64,000 nt of DNA from Chrysomallon squamiferum (GCA_012295275.1 CM022668.1:16229391-16293390); one strand, 5' to 3'; numbered from the stretch's first letter, positions 49,041-63,001 are shown. The notes: generated by a model from the letters alone, not told the origin. Numbers and translations are program-made.

Positions 49041-52000
49041 TCACGCAGTGACTAAAACAAAGATCCTGTCTGTTTCTTAAGAGAATTTTTGTCAGGGTCA
49101 CCTTGAAAGCAAGTCACATCCCTGCTGCGGTCACTGAAGCGGAACGAGAACTTCTCCCAGTTCACAGTGTACACATTTTTTTATTACTTGATAAACGGCG
49201 ACACTGCATTATACAGCAGTTAATTACAGAGCAGAATCGAAACCGCGATTATTTCTAATAGTACATAACCTACAGTTTCAGTCGTTGAAATAAGGACAAA
49301 TGTCGTGTTTGTGGGTGTTTAAAAACTACAAAAATACACAAGAGTTAACGACGAAGGCTGTAATTAATGAGTACTACCGTCATGGGGAAAATTTTGTCAA
49401 GAAAGGAAAAACAAAGCAAACCAAATTACGCTCTGACCTTGGTTTACGTTATGTTAATGTCATTTGCCAGTTGTTACTCAAGACGCCACGTAGATATACA
49501 ATATTTCATTTATATATAATTTGTGAAATCAAACAAACTTTAGCGAATACAAATCGAACGTACACACAATATATATATATATATATATATATGGGGGGTA
49601 TTGTGTGCACGCTCGATTGTATATATCATTTCGCAGACGTACACTCCCCCGTACTGTACATTTCTATAATAACACAAACAGCAGCTTCGTTTAACAGAAG
49701 AAGAAAAAAAAAAAAAAAAAAATACAAGTAATTTGTGTGTATTGTAAATGATTTGACACAGATTTCCTCGTTATTACATAGCACGTAAAGCGGTGATGAT
49801 GTTGGTGATGATGTCACTAAGTCACGGTGATTTATAGAGTGTCGTGTACGTAACAGGCCGTTGTTCACGTTGCAAGTGCTCCGAGGAAGTTGCGTAATTA
49901 ACCTTTCCCGGTTTGAATAGTCTGGCAGACATGCTACGTGATTACTAATGTCTCGATACCGTACTGCGTGTAATAACGCGCGTTTTGATGGACCGCTTAC
50001 ATACCATACTGTACGTAGTAACACCTGCCAGTTTTGTTATAGCCAAAATTGACATAAATATTCTCAGTCAAAATAGTGAAGTAATGTAGGACAGTAACAA
50101 CAACTATAACGAAGACAAAGGCAGTATTAATACTAGTAGTAGTAGTAATAATACAAAAATAACAACTAAAAAGAATGAATGAACAAATGAATGAATGAAT
50201 AAATAATATATATATATATAAAAAAATAAATTACACAAAGTATCGAATCCTTCGTTACGACATTTTTAGTCGTCCAAGGATCTGGTTTGCGCAAAAACAT
50301 GGAATTGAAATAAACCGAAACGCAAATAACGTGAAGGTCTCACCCAGCTATTTTGGGAAGTGTTTTGTTTGCTGTGCTGTGCTGTATTTACAGTGGAGAT
50401 GCTTTCTGAGCGATTCTGGAACGTAAAACACAGTCCTCCGCCAAACCTGTCCTTCACGTAACATGTTTGTCTTCTTCCCAGATTAACGTATTATCAGCGA
50501 TTTCTTTTTTTTTTTCGTTTTTTGGTCTCCATTTTGACGCGTCTTATTGTTCTTTTTGTTTTATTTTGTTTGTGTTATTGACGGTACTTTCTGTTATATT
50601 ACGAGTTTGACACGGCTAGCATTATCATGTCAGTTTACTGTTTTGGGTCTGTAGAGCGTTAAACACTCTTGAAACTGTAATTACTTTATTGTTAAGCTTT
50701 AGTTAACAGGGACATTTACTTTCACACAGGTATAGAGATAGAGAGGTAGAGGGAGATGTAGAGAGGGGGGAGTGAGAGAGAGAGAGAGAGACACACACAC
50801 ACACACACAGACAGACAGATAGATTACTTGAATCTGTATTTTGCAGGGTGAAAAAGCCCACTGTTTGGCTTACTGTCTGTCTGTGTAGAATGAAAGTGTA
50901 AAAGACAAATAACAAACGTGCAGTTTGAAGGGTCACGCTGAACTCGAGTCTTAAACTAACATTTGTTTGTGGATTTACCTTACATTTGTTTTAAGTCTAC
51001 TTTTTCAAACCTTGTCGAACAAGCCTCAAATTTACCTCAGTTGTAAGGTGTTGTTGCTAGACCAACACGATTAAATGTTTTCAGTTTTAGATGCGATACA
51101 GATTTACAAAAACAGTTCTTACTCCAAATTGTGAAATATCTTGTTTCTACGGCAACGGGTTTCCGATTTAGAAAGGTTATTGGTCGGAGCAGTTTGATAC
51201 AATTTATAAATGGAATGGACACATTACAGTGTTATCTCCATGGTAACCGGCCACACACATTGCACAGAAAAATAAAAAGAAAAAGAAAAAGCTATAATCC
51301 TCAGTCTAAATAAAAATTATTTAAAATATTAATTTAAATATATGAATATCAAAATACGTCGTTGTTAAATACTCGGACACTAGGATTAATGGAACCTGCG
51401 TGGCTCTCCCTCCTCCGCCTCCTCCTCCCCCTCCTGCTCCCCCGCCTGCTCCCCCTCCTTGTACGTTATATTTACTGTGTCTAAAAGAATCTTTAACAGT
51501 TTTAAAATTTGTTTTTGCGTTTTTGTTTCATTTTAATGAAATGCAGTCCACCACAGATCTCCTTTCTCTATTATAATCTTGTATCCGCTGCTTTTAAATA
51601 TTACTTCTATCGCCACCCCCGCAACCACCACCCCCAGTAACCACCACCCCTGTAACCCCCCCAGTAACCACCACATACCAACACACTAATTCTGTTTCGG
51701 GTTAACAAGTCGGATTACTGCTGTTTACCCAGGACGAACGTGCTTCAGTCTTCAGCCATCGTTAGCGCATTTCAATAACATATTCACTGACCGATTCAGT
51801 GCTCTCGTATTTCAGAACAACAACTGTCACCTGAAATTTTTAGGCTTCACCAATATTCCTAAATACTAATTAAATTCAAGATAAGTAGCCCAGGAGCCCA
51901 CGAAGAATAGGGAACGTGAGAATCGTGACCCAGATTTTGAAAAAAAGAAAAAAAGAAAATTGGACAGGATTTACAAAGAAGTAAAGAAATAAGAATTAGA

Positions 52001-55000
52001 TGCCCAACCGAGTTTGACGTCCGGTCATTCCTGAGATGTTGAAAAGTTGCGTTGTGTTTTTACACTGTGTTAAGGGTTGTATTGTGTTTTTACATTGTTA
52101 AAGGTCTATTGAAGTTTCCACTGTGTTTGAGTTTCATTCTGCTCTTCGCGGTGATTTCGGGGACCGTATTAAATTGGTTAGTGTCGGTTTACAGTCACGG
52201 CTGACCAGTGCGGTTAAAAGTACATTTATATTAATATTCGTGAAGCATCAAGCTGTTGTGATGTATTGTATTTTAACTGCGTTGAAGGAAAAGAATAGGA
52301 AAAAAAAAATGAAAAAATGAAGAATCAAACCAAAAACAAAAACAAAAAAAAAAAAAAAAATAATAATAATAATAATAATAATAAAAATAAAAATTATAAC
52401 ATCACTCTTTGTTAATGGAAATGCTTCCAGCCGCCTGTTTTAACACGTAGTACACGTTTTAAACTTTCTGATGATGTTACAGTCCTTCCTTGAATCAGAG
52501 TGAGTGAGTGCGTGAGTCGGAGTATTCGACAGTGACAAACAGAACAAAAGGCTGTTGTAGCTGATGACGTGTGAGACTTTCCAGTGTGGACGCGAGTAAA
52601 CAAAGGGTCTGTTGTTACAGCAGCGCTGTTTACTTGTGTCGCGACGTCCTCTACGACCCTAGCACGCAGACGTAGACAGCGTAACGTTAGTCTGAACTTT
52701 ATTATAAATAACGTAATTAATTACACACACTTTATGTTAAACAGTGAAATTTATACGCAGCGAAACGTAAAATATGTATTCGTGTAAATCTACGGAAATA
52801 TCTCTAATACAAGCCACAGCTGCTGCTAAACTCAATCTAATCACAGGATAAATATTGATTTAAACAACATTAATATGTAAAACAAAACAAATTAGTGAAT
52901 GCAGTGTAACAGTCCAGTCGTTCTAATGTTATCTCTTGTTTCTGCCCGACAAAGTAGACATGCGCACTCGGCGGTCAAGAGACGCCATTACAGAAGAACT
53001 CTCGTCGGTTCTCGGGCTGGGAAACGTGACTTTGATCAGGCTGAATGTCTGAAAAGCAAACAGTGAAACTTAAACACAGCACTTTAAGATGACACGTTGT
53101 CCCGTCTTATTTTTACCTCGTTAGTTACGTAACTGTCTCACATTTCCTTGCAGGGAAGAAAAAAAAAAAATATCGGAGATTAAAAGATACAAAAACAAAA
53201 ACGAAAGGAATAAAATAATGTATTTTAACTGTGAAAGTTACGGGTGATGATGAATTTGGTTTGTTTTGTTTGTTTCTCTTGTGTCTCACCTGTTTTTTTT
53301 GCCTGAGGCTAGAGAAAGGACAAAGAGCGAGGTGATGGCTTTTCAGGTCTCAGTTTACGCTTCTGTGTTGAATGTCGGGGCGTCATGGCGTACACACGTG
53401 GTTGCTGAAGTGAAAAAAAAAGAAAAAAAAAAGACTGGTGGTGTTTATATCTGCAGGTTATAAAATGATTTTCACTTGAACGAACAATTAATACTCGCTT
53501 CTCAAACTTTCCACTCTTTCTGTGGGACGTGTTTGTTAACACCGAACTGTAACACAGTGTGTGTCTTTCATGACAACAACGATCACGTTGTAGCGGTTAC
53601 ATGAGTGTGTTCGATTCTTCTGCATTCTAATAAAGGCATATTTCCCGTTCCTGCCATAACAATAGCCAAATTACTTCACATTTATTAAACTAGCTGCTGT
53701 TACTTCGGTCTCGTATAACTTGCTGTTTTAATTTTTAATTTAATTTAATTTAATTTTTTTTTTTTTATTTTATTTTATTATTATTCTTTATTTTTAAAAT
53801 TATTTTATTTTATTTTATTTTATTTTATTTCTATTACTATTATAATTTTAAGTCAAGCTGTCTAGGTTTCAAACATTTCTAAAAACGTGTCTTAAGTTAT
53901 CCGAGTACAAACTATGTTTGCCTAGTGTCAGTTTCGCTGTATACCCGTACCCCACTCGCAGTTTAACTTTTTACAGAATGAATGTTATCTGAGTAACAAA
54001 TTTAACTGAACTTTGACTACAACACCCAGGACACGACACTAAACTGTTCATTAGTGTGTCTAAAATACACAGGTCGCTCAGCAGATGTGCTCTATCACGA
54101 ACGCACACGCAGACACGCAACAACACACACACTTATTTATATTTATAAATGGAAAATAAATATTTATAATTCTCCACCTGATACTAGAACCTGTTGATTT
54201 AATACCACGCGGTTCGAGATACAGGTGATACATGACGTATCAAATGCCGTGATGTGTTTATTCCTGTCTGTGGGAAATACAAAGCATCGATTGTTTTTAG
54301 CAGAAGGAGAGTAAATAACTTTTGTGGGTTTATAATCTTATTATCTCTGTGTGTATATAATAATTTACAAATTAAAATATTACACGTCACGATTCAAAAC
54401 GAACAAAGGTGTAAAAAAAATTAGGTAATATGGAGAAGTTTCGAGGTCTTGCATACAGAGGAGAGATTTTCGAATTTAAACACAAATGTAACTGTGCATT
54501 AAAAATGTATCAACAGCGCTGCTGAATTAATGATTTCTTCATTCCTCTCTTCATAGTGTAACATCTGTCAAGCCCTATGTAAAGTAGATATTTATCTGTC
54601 TGTCTGTCTGTCTGGTATTCTTTGAATATTCATTTCTAACATTTTGTTATTATTAATGAGATTCTGTACTTGTGTGAGGTGTCGTTGTCAATTAGAATTA
54701 TTAGTGAAGATTTTTTAGGATCTTCATAAATGCACGTCAGTTTACGTGCTTTGTTTGCATTCATGCGACTGCCTGCCCGAAAAGAACACCTGAGCAGACA
54801 AGCTCACCTTGCCAAACACTGAGGTGACACGAAATATTTGCGTGATGACGCAACGTCTGGGAAATCGTACCGCCCCTTTGTCAAAATCTGAATCGATGTG
54901 GAAACATTTAATTAAATTTGTGTCACAATACACGTTTTGTTACATTACCACTGGAATATATGAATTATTTTTTATTTAATAACAACATAACAACACCAAA

Positions 55001-55740
55001 AACAAACACACATATATACACACACACACACACACACTCACACAACCCATCCACAAGAGAATAAAAACATCCATATTTTTTAAATGTTTTTTTGGCTAGC
55101 GGCTGCTGTGCAGTTAAAATAAAACCTCACATATTTCGTTATGCACTACATATCTCGTATATAGATCTTAATACTGCATGCACTAGAATAGCTAGACTAA
55201 CAAGGAATTACTAAATAAATATTACAGACTTCACAAGCAATATATTTATCCTAAAATACAAACTAATACAGCTGTTAAAATTATAATTTAGAAATTAATA
55301 AGAATTGATAACTTTATTATTTTATTTATTTATTTTTGTATTTTTTTTATTTTATTTTATTTTATTTTATTTTATGTTATTTTATTTCTTCTTCTTCTTC
55401 TTCTTCTTACTATTACTATTATTACTTTCATATCAAGCTGGCTAGGTTCCAAAAAATTTCTTAAAACTATCTTAAGCATTAGTGAAATGTATGTATAGAA
55501 ATTAAAAATGTCTGGTACGATTAATATTTCATCATCATAATCATCATCGTTAACATTATCATGTTGATCTTCTTCTTGTAATTATCATTATTATTACTGC
55601 TGTTATTATTATTATTATTACTACTATTATTATTATTACTATTACTATTATTATTACTACTATTATTATTATTACTATTACTATTATTATTACGATCATT
55701 ATTACTATTATTATTACTATTTTTATTTTGTGTTTTTCAG

Positions 55741-56944
55741 TGCAAGTGCTATTATCGGCAGTTTCGCCTCGTTTTCAAAACTCGTGTCGTCAAACGACGA
55801 CGACTGGGCTGACAGGGTGAACCACGTGTACACCGTGCTCATCCTCGCGCTCTTCGCCATCTTCATCAGCGGCGGCCAGTACGTGGGCAACCCCATCGAG
55901 TGCTGGACGCCGGCGCATTTCACGGGCGCCTTCGTGGCGTACACGAAGTCATTCTGCTGGGTGAAGAACACCTACTACATCCCCATGGACGAGAGCATCC
56001 CGATAGAACATCATCGACGCGACTCCGAGGAACTCACGTACTACCAGTGGGTGCCCATCATCCTCCTCTTCATGGCGTTCCTCTTCAAAGCGCCTTCCGT
56101 TCTGTGGAAGCTCTTCAACGGCAGCTCGGGAGTGAATCTGGACAAGATAGTGAACATGACGACTGAGACTCAGCTAGGATCTCCAGCCAAGAGAGAGGAG
56201 ACGATTAAACACATTTGCCAGTACATGGACCGGTGGCTGGAGGCTCACAGGCAGTACAAGTTCAACATCCTCATCAGAACGAGGCAGAGGCTGAGCCGCG
56301 TCTGCTGCTTCATGTGTGCTAAGCGCGACGGAACCTACCTGACAGGACTCTACATCTTCGTCAAGCTCCTGTACGTCGTCAACGTCATCTGCCAGTTCTT
56401 CATTCTCAACGGCTTCATGGGCAACTGGTACAACCTGTACGGCCTCGAGGTTCTCGACGGCCTATCGCGCGACGTTGCGTGGAGGGAGTCGAAGCGTTTT
56501 CCCAAGATCACCCTCTGCGACTTCGACATTCGCCAGTTACAGAACATCCAGCGATACACCGTGCAGTGCGTGCTCCCCATCAACCTCTTCAACGAGAAGA
56601 TCTTCATCTTCCTCTGGTTCTGGTTTGTCTTTGTTGCCGTCGTCACCTGCGGCAACTTCATTTTCTGGATCTGGAGAGCCATGTTCCGAGTGAACCGGGC
56701 CCGCTACGTGAAGAAGTACCTCAAACTGATGGACGAACTGCGCGGCGAGGAAGACAAACGTTTCGCCCTCAAGTTCGCCAACCAGTATCTACGAGACGAC
56801 GGCATTTTCGTTCTTCGACTGATCGCCAAGAACTCCAACGACATTCTTCTCTCGGATCTCATTCGTCAGCTGTGGCAGACGTACAAGAACAAACCGATGA
56901 TCAAAAAGGGCATGGAGGAAGACTTCAACGAATCGGCGGCCTAG
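55741..56944 (+). CDS. inx: Innexin (gap-junction / hemichannel protein), main exon
   Basis: Innexins form invertebrate gap junctions and hemichannels in the plasma membrane. The acceptor TTGTGTTTTTCAG precedes 55741. The frame then runs ASAIIGSFASFSKLVSSNDD and on to the stop TAG at 56942-56944, about 402 residues with the missing start (family 370-420). Four membrane segments: near 31-47, 104-125, 205-228 and 286-313. Loop 1 has the paired cysteines of ECW and FCW (18 apart). The family signature YYQWVPIILL opens segment 2. Loop 2 has the cysteines of LCDFDIRQ and QCVLPINLFNEK (17 apart). The C-terminal tail ends KKGMEEDFNESAA. The exon is strikingly GC- and CpG-rich with C/G-ending codons, unlike the AT-rich DNA around it. 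The GTG at 55730 seen in frame lies in the intron and is not the start. Everything after the first codons is in one exon. Confidence 0.96.
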
Positions 56945-57654
56945 AATGGATGCTGACCTTTTGAAACGAACCAATCAGAGAATGTTATTTTGACACCTTA
57001 GTGATCTCTGCTAAATCAAACAACGTGATGAAACTAATGGTATGGTGCTTGACGGATTTGTTTTCAAATGTCTCGGAAGATGATTTTTATTTTTTTTTTT
57101 TTTTTTTTTTTTTATACAAGAAACGCTACTGTGTGATGTAATAAATAATTTATTGGGTTTCGACTGTGCTATCGATTCAAAGCAACAACGACTAAGAGAA
57201 CAGCTTTACTTGACGTTATTCTGCACAAGACAAGGTTGACACATTTAAGTCTCTAACCTGCATTTTCAACGTGTACCTGCCAGCCTGACTCGCGATGTCA
57301 GTGTGTACCGGCATTTGTGTGTTTTAACCTGTTGATTTATTTACTTTTCCTCTGCTGCTTTGTCTTACCGTCGTATTTAGTCAGACGTATTTTATTTTAT
57401 GTTCTTGCGAAGCGAGTTTTGTGTTAGGTAAAGACACTTTTTTGGTTTTAACGTATTTCGTTGGGCATTGTATGCATATAACGACTTCTTTTTTTTAAAT
57501 TTATAACTGTATCATACATATCTGTCTATAAATTATTTTAGGTCTGTTAAGATTTTAAATTTTATCTAATTAAGTAGTTAATTGCAGCAGTTGTAATTTT
57601 TCTTTTTCTTTTTCTCGTAGATATGAAGACCTACAAATGTTTTATTGAATATAT

Positions 57655-57699
<45 letters not shown>

Positions 57700-58490
57700 T
57701 ATGTATATGTATGTATGTATATAAATATATATATTCACCGCGAATACGTGATTTTAATCAAATGATTTCAGATAATTACGGGATATGCAATGTATGTTAA
57801 CAAATCAAAATTTTGTTTTAAATCGTTTTACGTGATCCTTGCTGGCTAATCAATGTGCCTTAGATTTTAGAAAAAACTTGACTATGTACATAAACTAGTC
57901 AGATGTCTTCCATCACACAACTCTGCCTTTGTTCATTTTCAAACAATAAAAAGTCGATTGATATGCTCTGTTGTAAATATTACTTTCTAAGCTTAGCTGA
58001 ATTTATATTAAAGACAAACGAGAATTTGTTTTGAAACGATATTATGTGAACTGGTAGGGTGGTGTAATTTCTAATTACATTAATGATTTTAATATGATAA
58101 CGCCAACAAATGATATTATTAATTCAGTACTTAAACGTTAATTTACATTTGTTTCTAAAATGTTATCTTGTACAGACAAGGAACCATTTATATATGTCTG
58201 TATATATACATGTATATATATATGCATACATATAATGTATTTATATATATCTATATATATGTATATTTGCGTATATAAATAATACGAAACGGTAAATAGG
58301 TTTGAAACATTGAGAGTAATATTCTAGAAAAATGTTGTTGTTGTTTAAGATTATAGACTAAACATTTTTCCATTTTTCAGTGTGATACCCAACGAACTTT
58401 GTTAACTAATTATGTACATATTATTCTTGACTGTATTTTTATATGATGTGATTAAAATAAACAACTTCACCGTATTTTTAACATTGTTTG
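56945..58490 (+). other. Probable innexin 3' UTR
   Basis: Non-coding AT-rich DNA following the stop. Possible polyadenylation signals AATAAA at 57945-57950 (followed by TGCTCTGTTGT) and 58456-58461. It contains a poly-T run near 57087-57112 and (TA)n at 57657-57690. The true end cannot be chosen from sequence alone. Confidence 0.4.
57945..57950 (+). terminator. Candidate polyadenylation signal AATAAA
   Basis: AATAAA about 1 kb after the innexin stop, with GT-rich DNA 20-35 nt downstream. A second AATAAA lies at 58456-58461. Confidence 0.3.
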
Positions 58491-59460
58491 TAGATTGCAT
58501 TTAGCTGGGTGGAGCGTAGCCTTTATTTTTGTTACTGACGTTTCTTTATAAAAACAATTAATACTGTTATATATTTCTTTTTGAAATAAATAGCTTTATA
58601 TAGCTTTCCACCATGTGCCTTTTTTTCACTGTTTCATGGATATTAAAGTATATGGCTGTCATAAATAATTACCTGTTTACAATATTAACATAAAAAAAAA
58701 AAAGTAACGAAATAATATTTTTCTGAACCTTCTTTACATTACATCAGTGTATTCAGACTTTCGTAAAAGGTGACATCTTTATGATGGTGATTTTCCTTAA
58801 TGTTTTAATTAAAGTTAGAAACTATTTTGTAGACGAATATTTTAGAGTTACAATTTTTACATTAAGCTTCAGATTTTTTGATGATCAAGTTCATATTTCC
58901 ATGAACTTATTTGAACTGTTATTTTGTGGATTTTATTTTTTGATTTGTCTTTGAAATACGTTGATTGAATGACTGCATTGTTTGTGTTTAAATGTGTATA
59001 TGCCTATCTGTGACGTATTTAAACATATCAGAGAATATTTTACATGTATTATCATTAACCTGTTAATATATTACATCGTCATCACTGTTTTGAAAACAGA
59101 TTTTATAAGCCTTAAAGGCATCGTCTTCATTTTCTAGCTATGATAAATAGGATGTTAGTATTCTCGAATTTCAGTAAAACTATAGTCCAGATTATGTCAC
59201 GTGACCTGTATCATTCATCACACTTTATTTGAATAGTAAAACGGAAAAAAGAAAAAAGAAAAGAGAAAAGAATTATATATAAATTATATATAATTCTTTT
59301 CACCATCCAAGTAATAAAAATATTAATAACTTTTAAAGTGATAAATTATTATTTTTTTCGCCTTTCATCTTGGGTTAAAATTAAAAAGAAATACATATTA
59401 TGCTAAAAGCGTTTGAGATGATTTAAAAGAGAAACAGAAAAGGAAAAGGAAAACCTATCA

Positions 59461-59935
59461 TTACCTGTCATAAAATATTACATAAATTTACGTAATATTA
59501 CAGTTTTTAATTTGACGTCATCAGTCATAAATTTATTGGAGTAATATTAGTGTTTTTAGTAAAACACTGCCGTGATTTCCCTGTCGTATATATTACGTAG
59601 TAGTATTAGTTATATTCAAAATATAATTTAGTAATATTACATTGTTATATTAAATGATTACAAAATATCGGTAATATTAGTGTTATATGACATCAATATT
59701 GTCATAAAAATATATCCTAAAATATTATAGTTATAACTAAATATTTTCATGGCTAATATATTGTCGAATGACATCACTATCTGTCAAAAATGTTAGTTAG
59801 TAATATTACAGTGTCATTTGACGTGCTATCTGTCATAAATATTACATTAGTAATATTATGGTGTCTCTTGACGTCACTGTCACAAATATTACTTCAGTAA
59901 TAATAACAGTGTTTTATTAAATGACTGAGGGATAT
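59461..59935. repeat. Degenerate array with AATATT and TGACGTCA palindromes
   Basis: About eight diverged units of 40-90 bp built on GTAATATTAC, then TTTGACGTCA or ATGACATCA, then CTGTCATAAATATTAC. Full GACGTCA occurs near 59514 and 59870, with variants (ATGACATCA, TTGACGTGC) between. Divergence is high, so the array is old. Confidence 0.75.
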
Positions 59936-60446
59936 AAAAATATTTAAAATATTAGTGTTATCACATGTATTTACCATTCCAGCCATTACTGAATGATGTT
60001 TGATTTGACGTATTTCCACTCATAACATGTTTTCGTGTCTGTTTTGCACATGGACGTCAGTAACTTTAATCAGGATTTGCTTTCCATTTATATAGGTCTG
60101 GGTTTTAATGTGTTGATGGTAACAGATGAATGAGTGTATGTTTGGGCAATAAAAATTCACCTACAAAAATCACTTTTGTTATTTGTTACTGTTTTGTTTT
60201 GTTTTGTTTTGTTTTGTTATTTACCTTATTTAACAATTTATAGGACTTTTTTTTTTTTTTAATGTAGGAGAAAGAAAAATAAAAAAATTTAAAAGGAAAA
60301 TGAATAATTCATAATACAAACTAATGGATTTTTATTATTATTAATGTGCATGCATTTCATTATGTCTTATTTTTAGAAGTGGAACAGGCATACTTTTTAG
60401 TGGAATAAATATCTGAATATGTCTGTCTTTCTATCTACCTGTTTAT

Positions 60447-60500
60447 CTCTCTCTCTCTCTCTCTCCTCCTCTCCCTCTCCCTCTCCCTCTCTCTCCCTCC
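60447..60500. repeat. CT-rich tract (CT)n(CCCTCT)n
   Basis: CT array passing into CCCTCT and CCTCT units. Confidence 0.9.
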
Positions 60501-61288
60501 ATGGATATTTATATCCATCTATATGGCGAGAGATAAAAGAAGAGATAAAGTGAACAAATCAGTTATTGTATATTAATATTTATAACTGAAAATTTAATAA
60601 TTTGCTTGTAATGTTGATATCCTGTATTAATAAAATGCATTTATCACAAAACTAAATATATTATTAATGAACACAAAATAAATAATGATGAATGTTGCTT
60701 TTAAATACAATGTATAAACAACAAGCATTAATCACTAAATTAAATATGTCATTAATGAACATCACTTAATAATGATAAATGCTGCTTTCAAAAACTACAT
60801 GTTTGCAACAAATATTTAATCAAGAAAACATATTAATATATGAAAAATGAACGCGCATAAATAATGATAAATGTTGATTATTAATTTGGTACCTTACTGA
60901 ATATCCAATAAAAAAAATAAAAAAAAAAAAAATAAATAAAAAAGAATTAAAAAAAGAGATAAATACAAAAAAATAAAAAATGAAAAAAAGGTTATATGTA
61001 TGTATATAAGAAAACACACAGAGACGTAAAGTTCTCAGTAACGTATTGAACTAGATGAGGTTTGTGTGAGACTTAAAATATTTTCTGATTTAACGTTAAA
61101 GTCGCGGTCACTCTCAGTTCAAGGGTCAAGTCTGGCCTCTTCAGCGACAGCTGTCGTGAAAATTTTACTTATTTTACACCTACACTGACCGCTTCAGAGG
61201 TCACACTTGTAGCAGAATGTCAAGTATTGACTGGGAATTATCTGCTTCTATCAAATTTAGTTTAATCGATAGTGAATGCGCTTGAGTA

Positions 61289-61296
61289 TGCACACA

Positions 61297-61395
<99 letters not shown>

Positions 61396-61440
61396 GAGAG
61401 AGAGAGAGAGAGAGAGAGAAAAGGGGAGAGAGAGAGAGAA
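61289..61440. repeat. Compound microsatellite (CA)n(GA)n
   Basis: CA (61290-61312), GA interrupted by CACACA, then GA to about 61388, with AAAGGG interruptions up to 61440. Confidence 0.94.
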
Positions 61441-62348
61441 ATAGATGTGTTTGTATATACATAAACACACACATACTTTTATATGCATGTAATTAACCCA
61501 TACAAAATAATAATAACAATAAAATTAAAATTAACAAAACAATAAAAAAAACAACAAACATAAAAGACAAAGGAATCAGTGTTCTCCTTCCTGGTGTAAC
61601 TGAAACTGATATTTTTTTCTAATTATAAAATCTCCAGCTCACCTCCACATATCACATGTCAGGTTTACCACAGAAGTAGTCAGCTTATAGATGTCAAAAA
61701 AACAAACACAAACCCTTACGTTACAAAATAATTCAGAAATGATTGTTGTATTTCTCGTTTTAGGGCATATCGTTTATCAATACATACACACACATACACA
61801 GAACACACACACACACAGAACACACACACACAAACATACACACACACTAACGTATATATATATATACATCTTTTACGGAAGATATATTTTATAAAATGTA
61901 CTCAGATCTCACATATCTAGCAAACTGTATCATCACACCCAGTGCACCAGATTTCCTAAACTGAAGCGCTATTCAGTTTCTTCTGTTACGAAATTAACCT
62001 CAAACTGGGACTTCAGAAGTGTTGATACTGGGTCTGAAGAGTGTCGCGTGTTTGTGTGTCAGAGATGGGATCTGTGTGTAACGCGATGCATGTAACTGCT
62101 CAAACCAGCACCTTTGTTTGAAACCCAGTGCAGTCGTCCGAGGTCGAACGGAGTTTTGTAAAATACCTGCTTGCTAGACGATTCGTTTCACGAGTAAAAA
62201 AAATGTGGCAGAGTTATGTTTCATTTTATCCTGTTCATCTGCTGTGTAACTAAGTTCTTTTCTTTGTTTGTTATTCACGCGCCTAGTTACATGTATGGAC
62301 GATGCTTATGTGATACTGTAGACAAACACTGACACACACACAGACACA

Positions 62349-62893
62349 TGTATGTATGTGTGTGTACGTGTGTATGTTATATGTATATATGTATGTATGT
62401 TATATGTGTGTATGTATGTATGTTATATATGTGTATGTATGTATGTTATATGTGTGTATGTGTGTGTGTATGTATGTTATATGTGTGTATGTTATATGTG
62501 TATATGTATGTTATATGTGTGTATGTATGTTATATGTGTATATGTATGTATGTTATATGTGTGTATGTATGTATGTGTGTGTGTGTACGTGTGTATGTTA
62601 TATGTGTGTATGTATGTATGTTATATGTGTGTATGTATGTATGTTATATATGTGTATGTATGTATGTTAAATGTGTGTATGTGTGTATGTTATATGTGTA
62701 TATGTATGTATGTTATATGTGTGTATGTATGTATGTGTGTGTATGTTATATGTGTGTATGTATGTATGTATGTTATATGTGTGTATGTTATATGTGTGTA
62801 TGTATGTATGTTATATGTGTATATGTGTGTATGTGTGTATGTTATATGTGTGTATATATGTATGTTATATGTGTGTATGTATGTATGTTATAT
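62349..62893. repeat. Long TATG/TGTG tract
   Basis: About 545 bp of TATG and TGTG units, with TTATATGTGTG as a higher-order punctuation every 20-40 bp. Three plus frames are open and give CVYV-type peptides; not a gene. Confidence 0.95.
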
Positions 62894-62898
62894 GTGGA

Positions 62899-62952
62899 TA
62901 GATAGGTAAATGGGTGGATAGTTAGATAGATGGGTAAATAGATAGACAGGAA

Positions 62953-63001
<49 letters not shown>

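Larger units (their letters stand above)
41908..55740 (+). other. Presumed innexin intron 1, repeat-rich
   Basis: No recognised gene in 13.8 kb if the start at 41903 is right; otherwise an intergenic region. It contains the repeats listed separately, a CpG-containing block near 52540-53060 with a 30-codon open frame (52962-53054), and ATT/ACT triplet DNA (55570-55730) just before the acceptor TGTGTTTTTCAG. An open frame at 49626-50024 (minus) shows no known domain. Confidence 0.55.

Noticed and set aside
49626-50024. 132-codon minus-strand open frame
   Set aside because: Composition is mixed but no known domain; it includes a poly-Phe stretch from a homopolymer. Not called.
54215-54235. tRNA B-box-like GGTTCGAGATAC
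   Set aside because: No matching A-box at the proper distance and no cloverleaf by eye.
55730-55740. GTG start for innexin giving MFFSAS
   Set aside because: It lies in the T-rich end of the intron before CAG; nuclear animal genes do not normally start with GTG, and innexin N-termini fit the spliced form better.
56479-56964. 161-codon frame overlapping the innexin exon
   Set aside because: A shadow of the GC-rich innexin exon in another frame, with no recognisable domain.
62348-62909. Two 185-codon plus-strand open frames rich in Cys, Val and Tyr
   Set aside because: Pure TATG/TGTG microsatellite translation.
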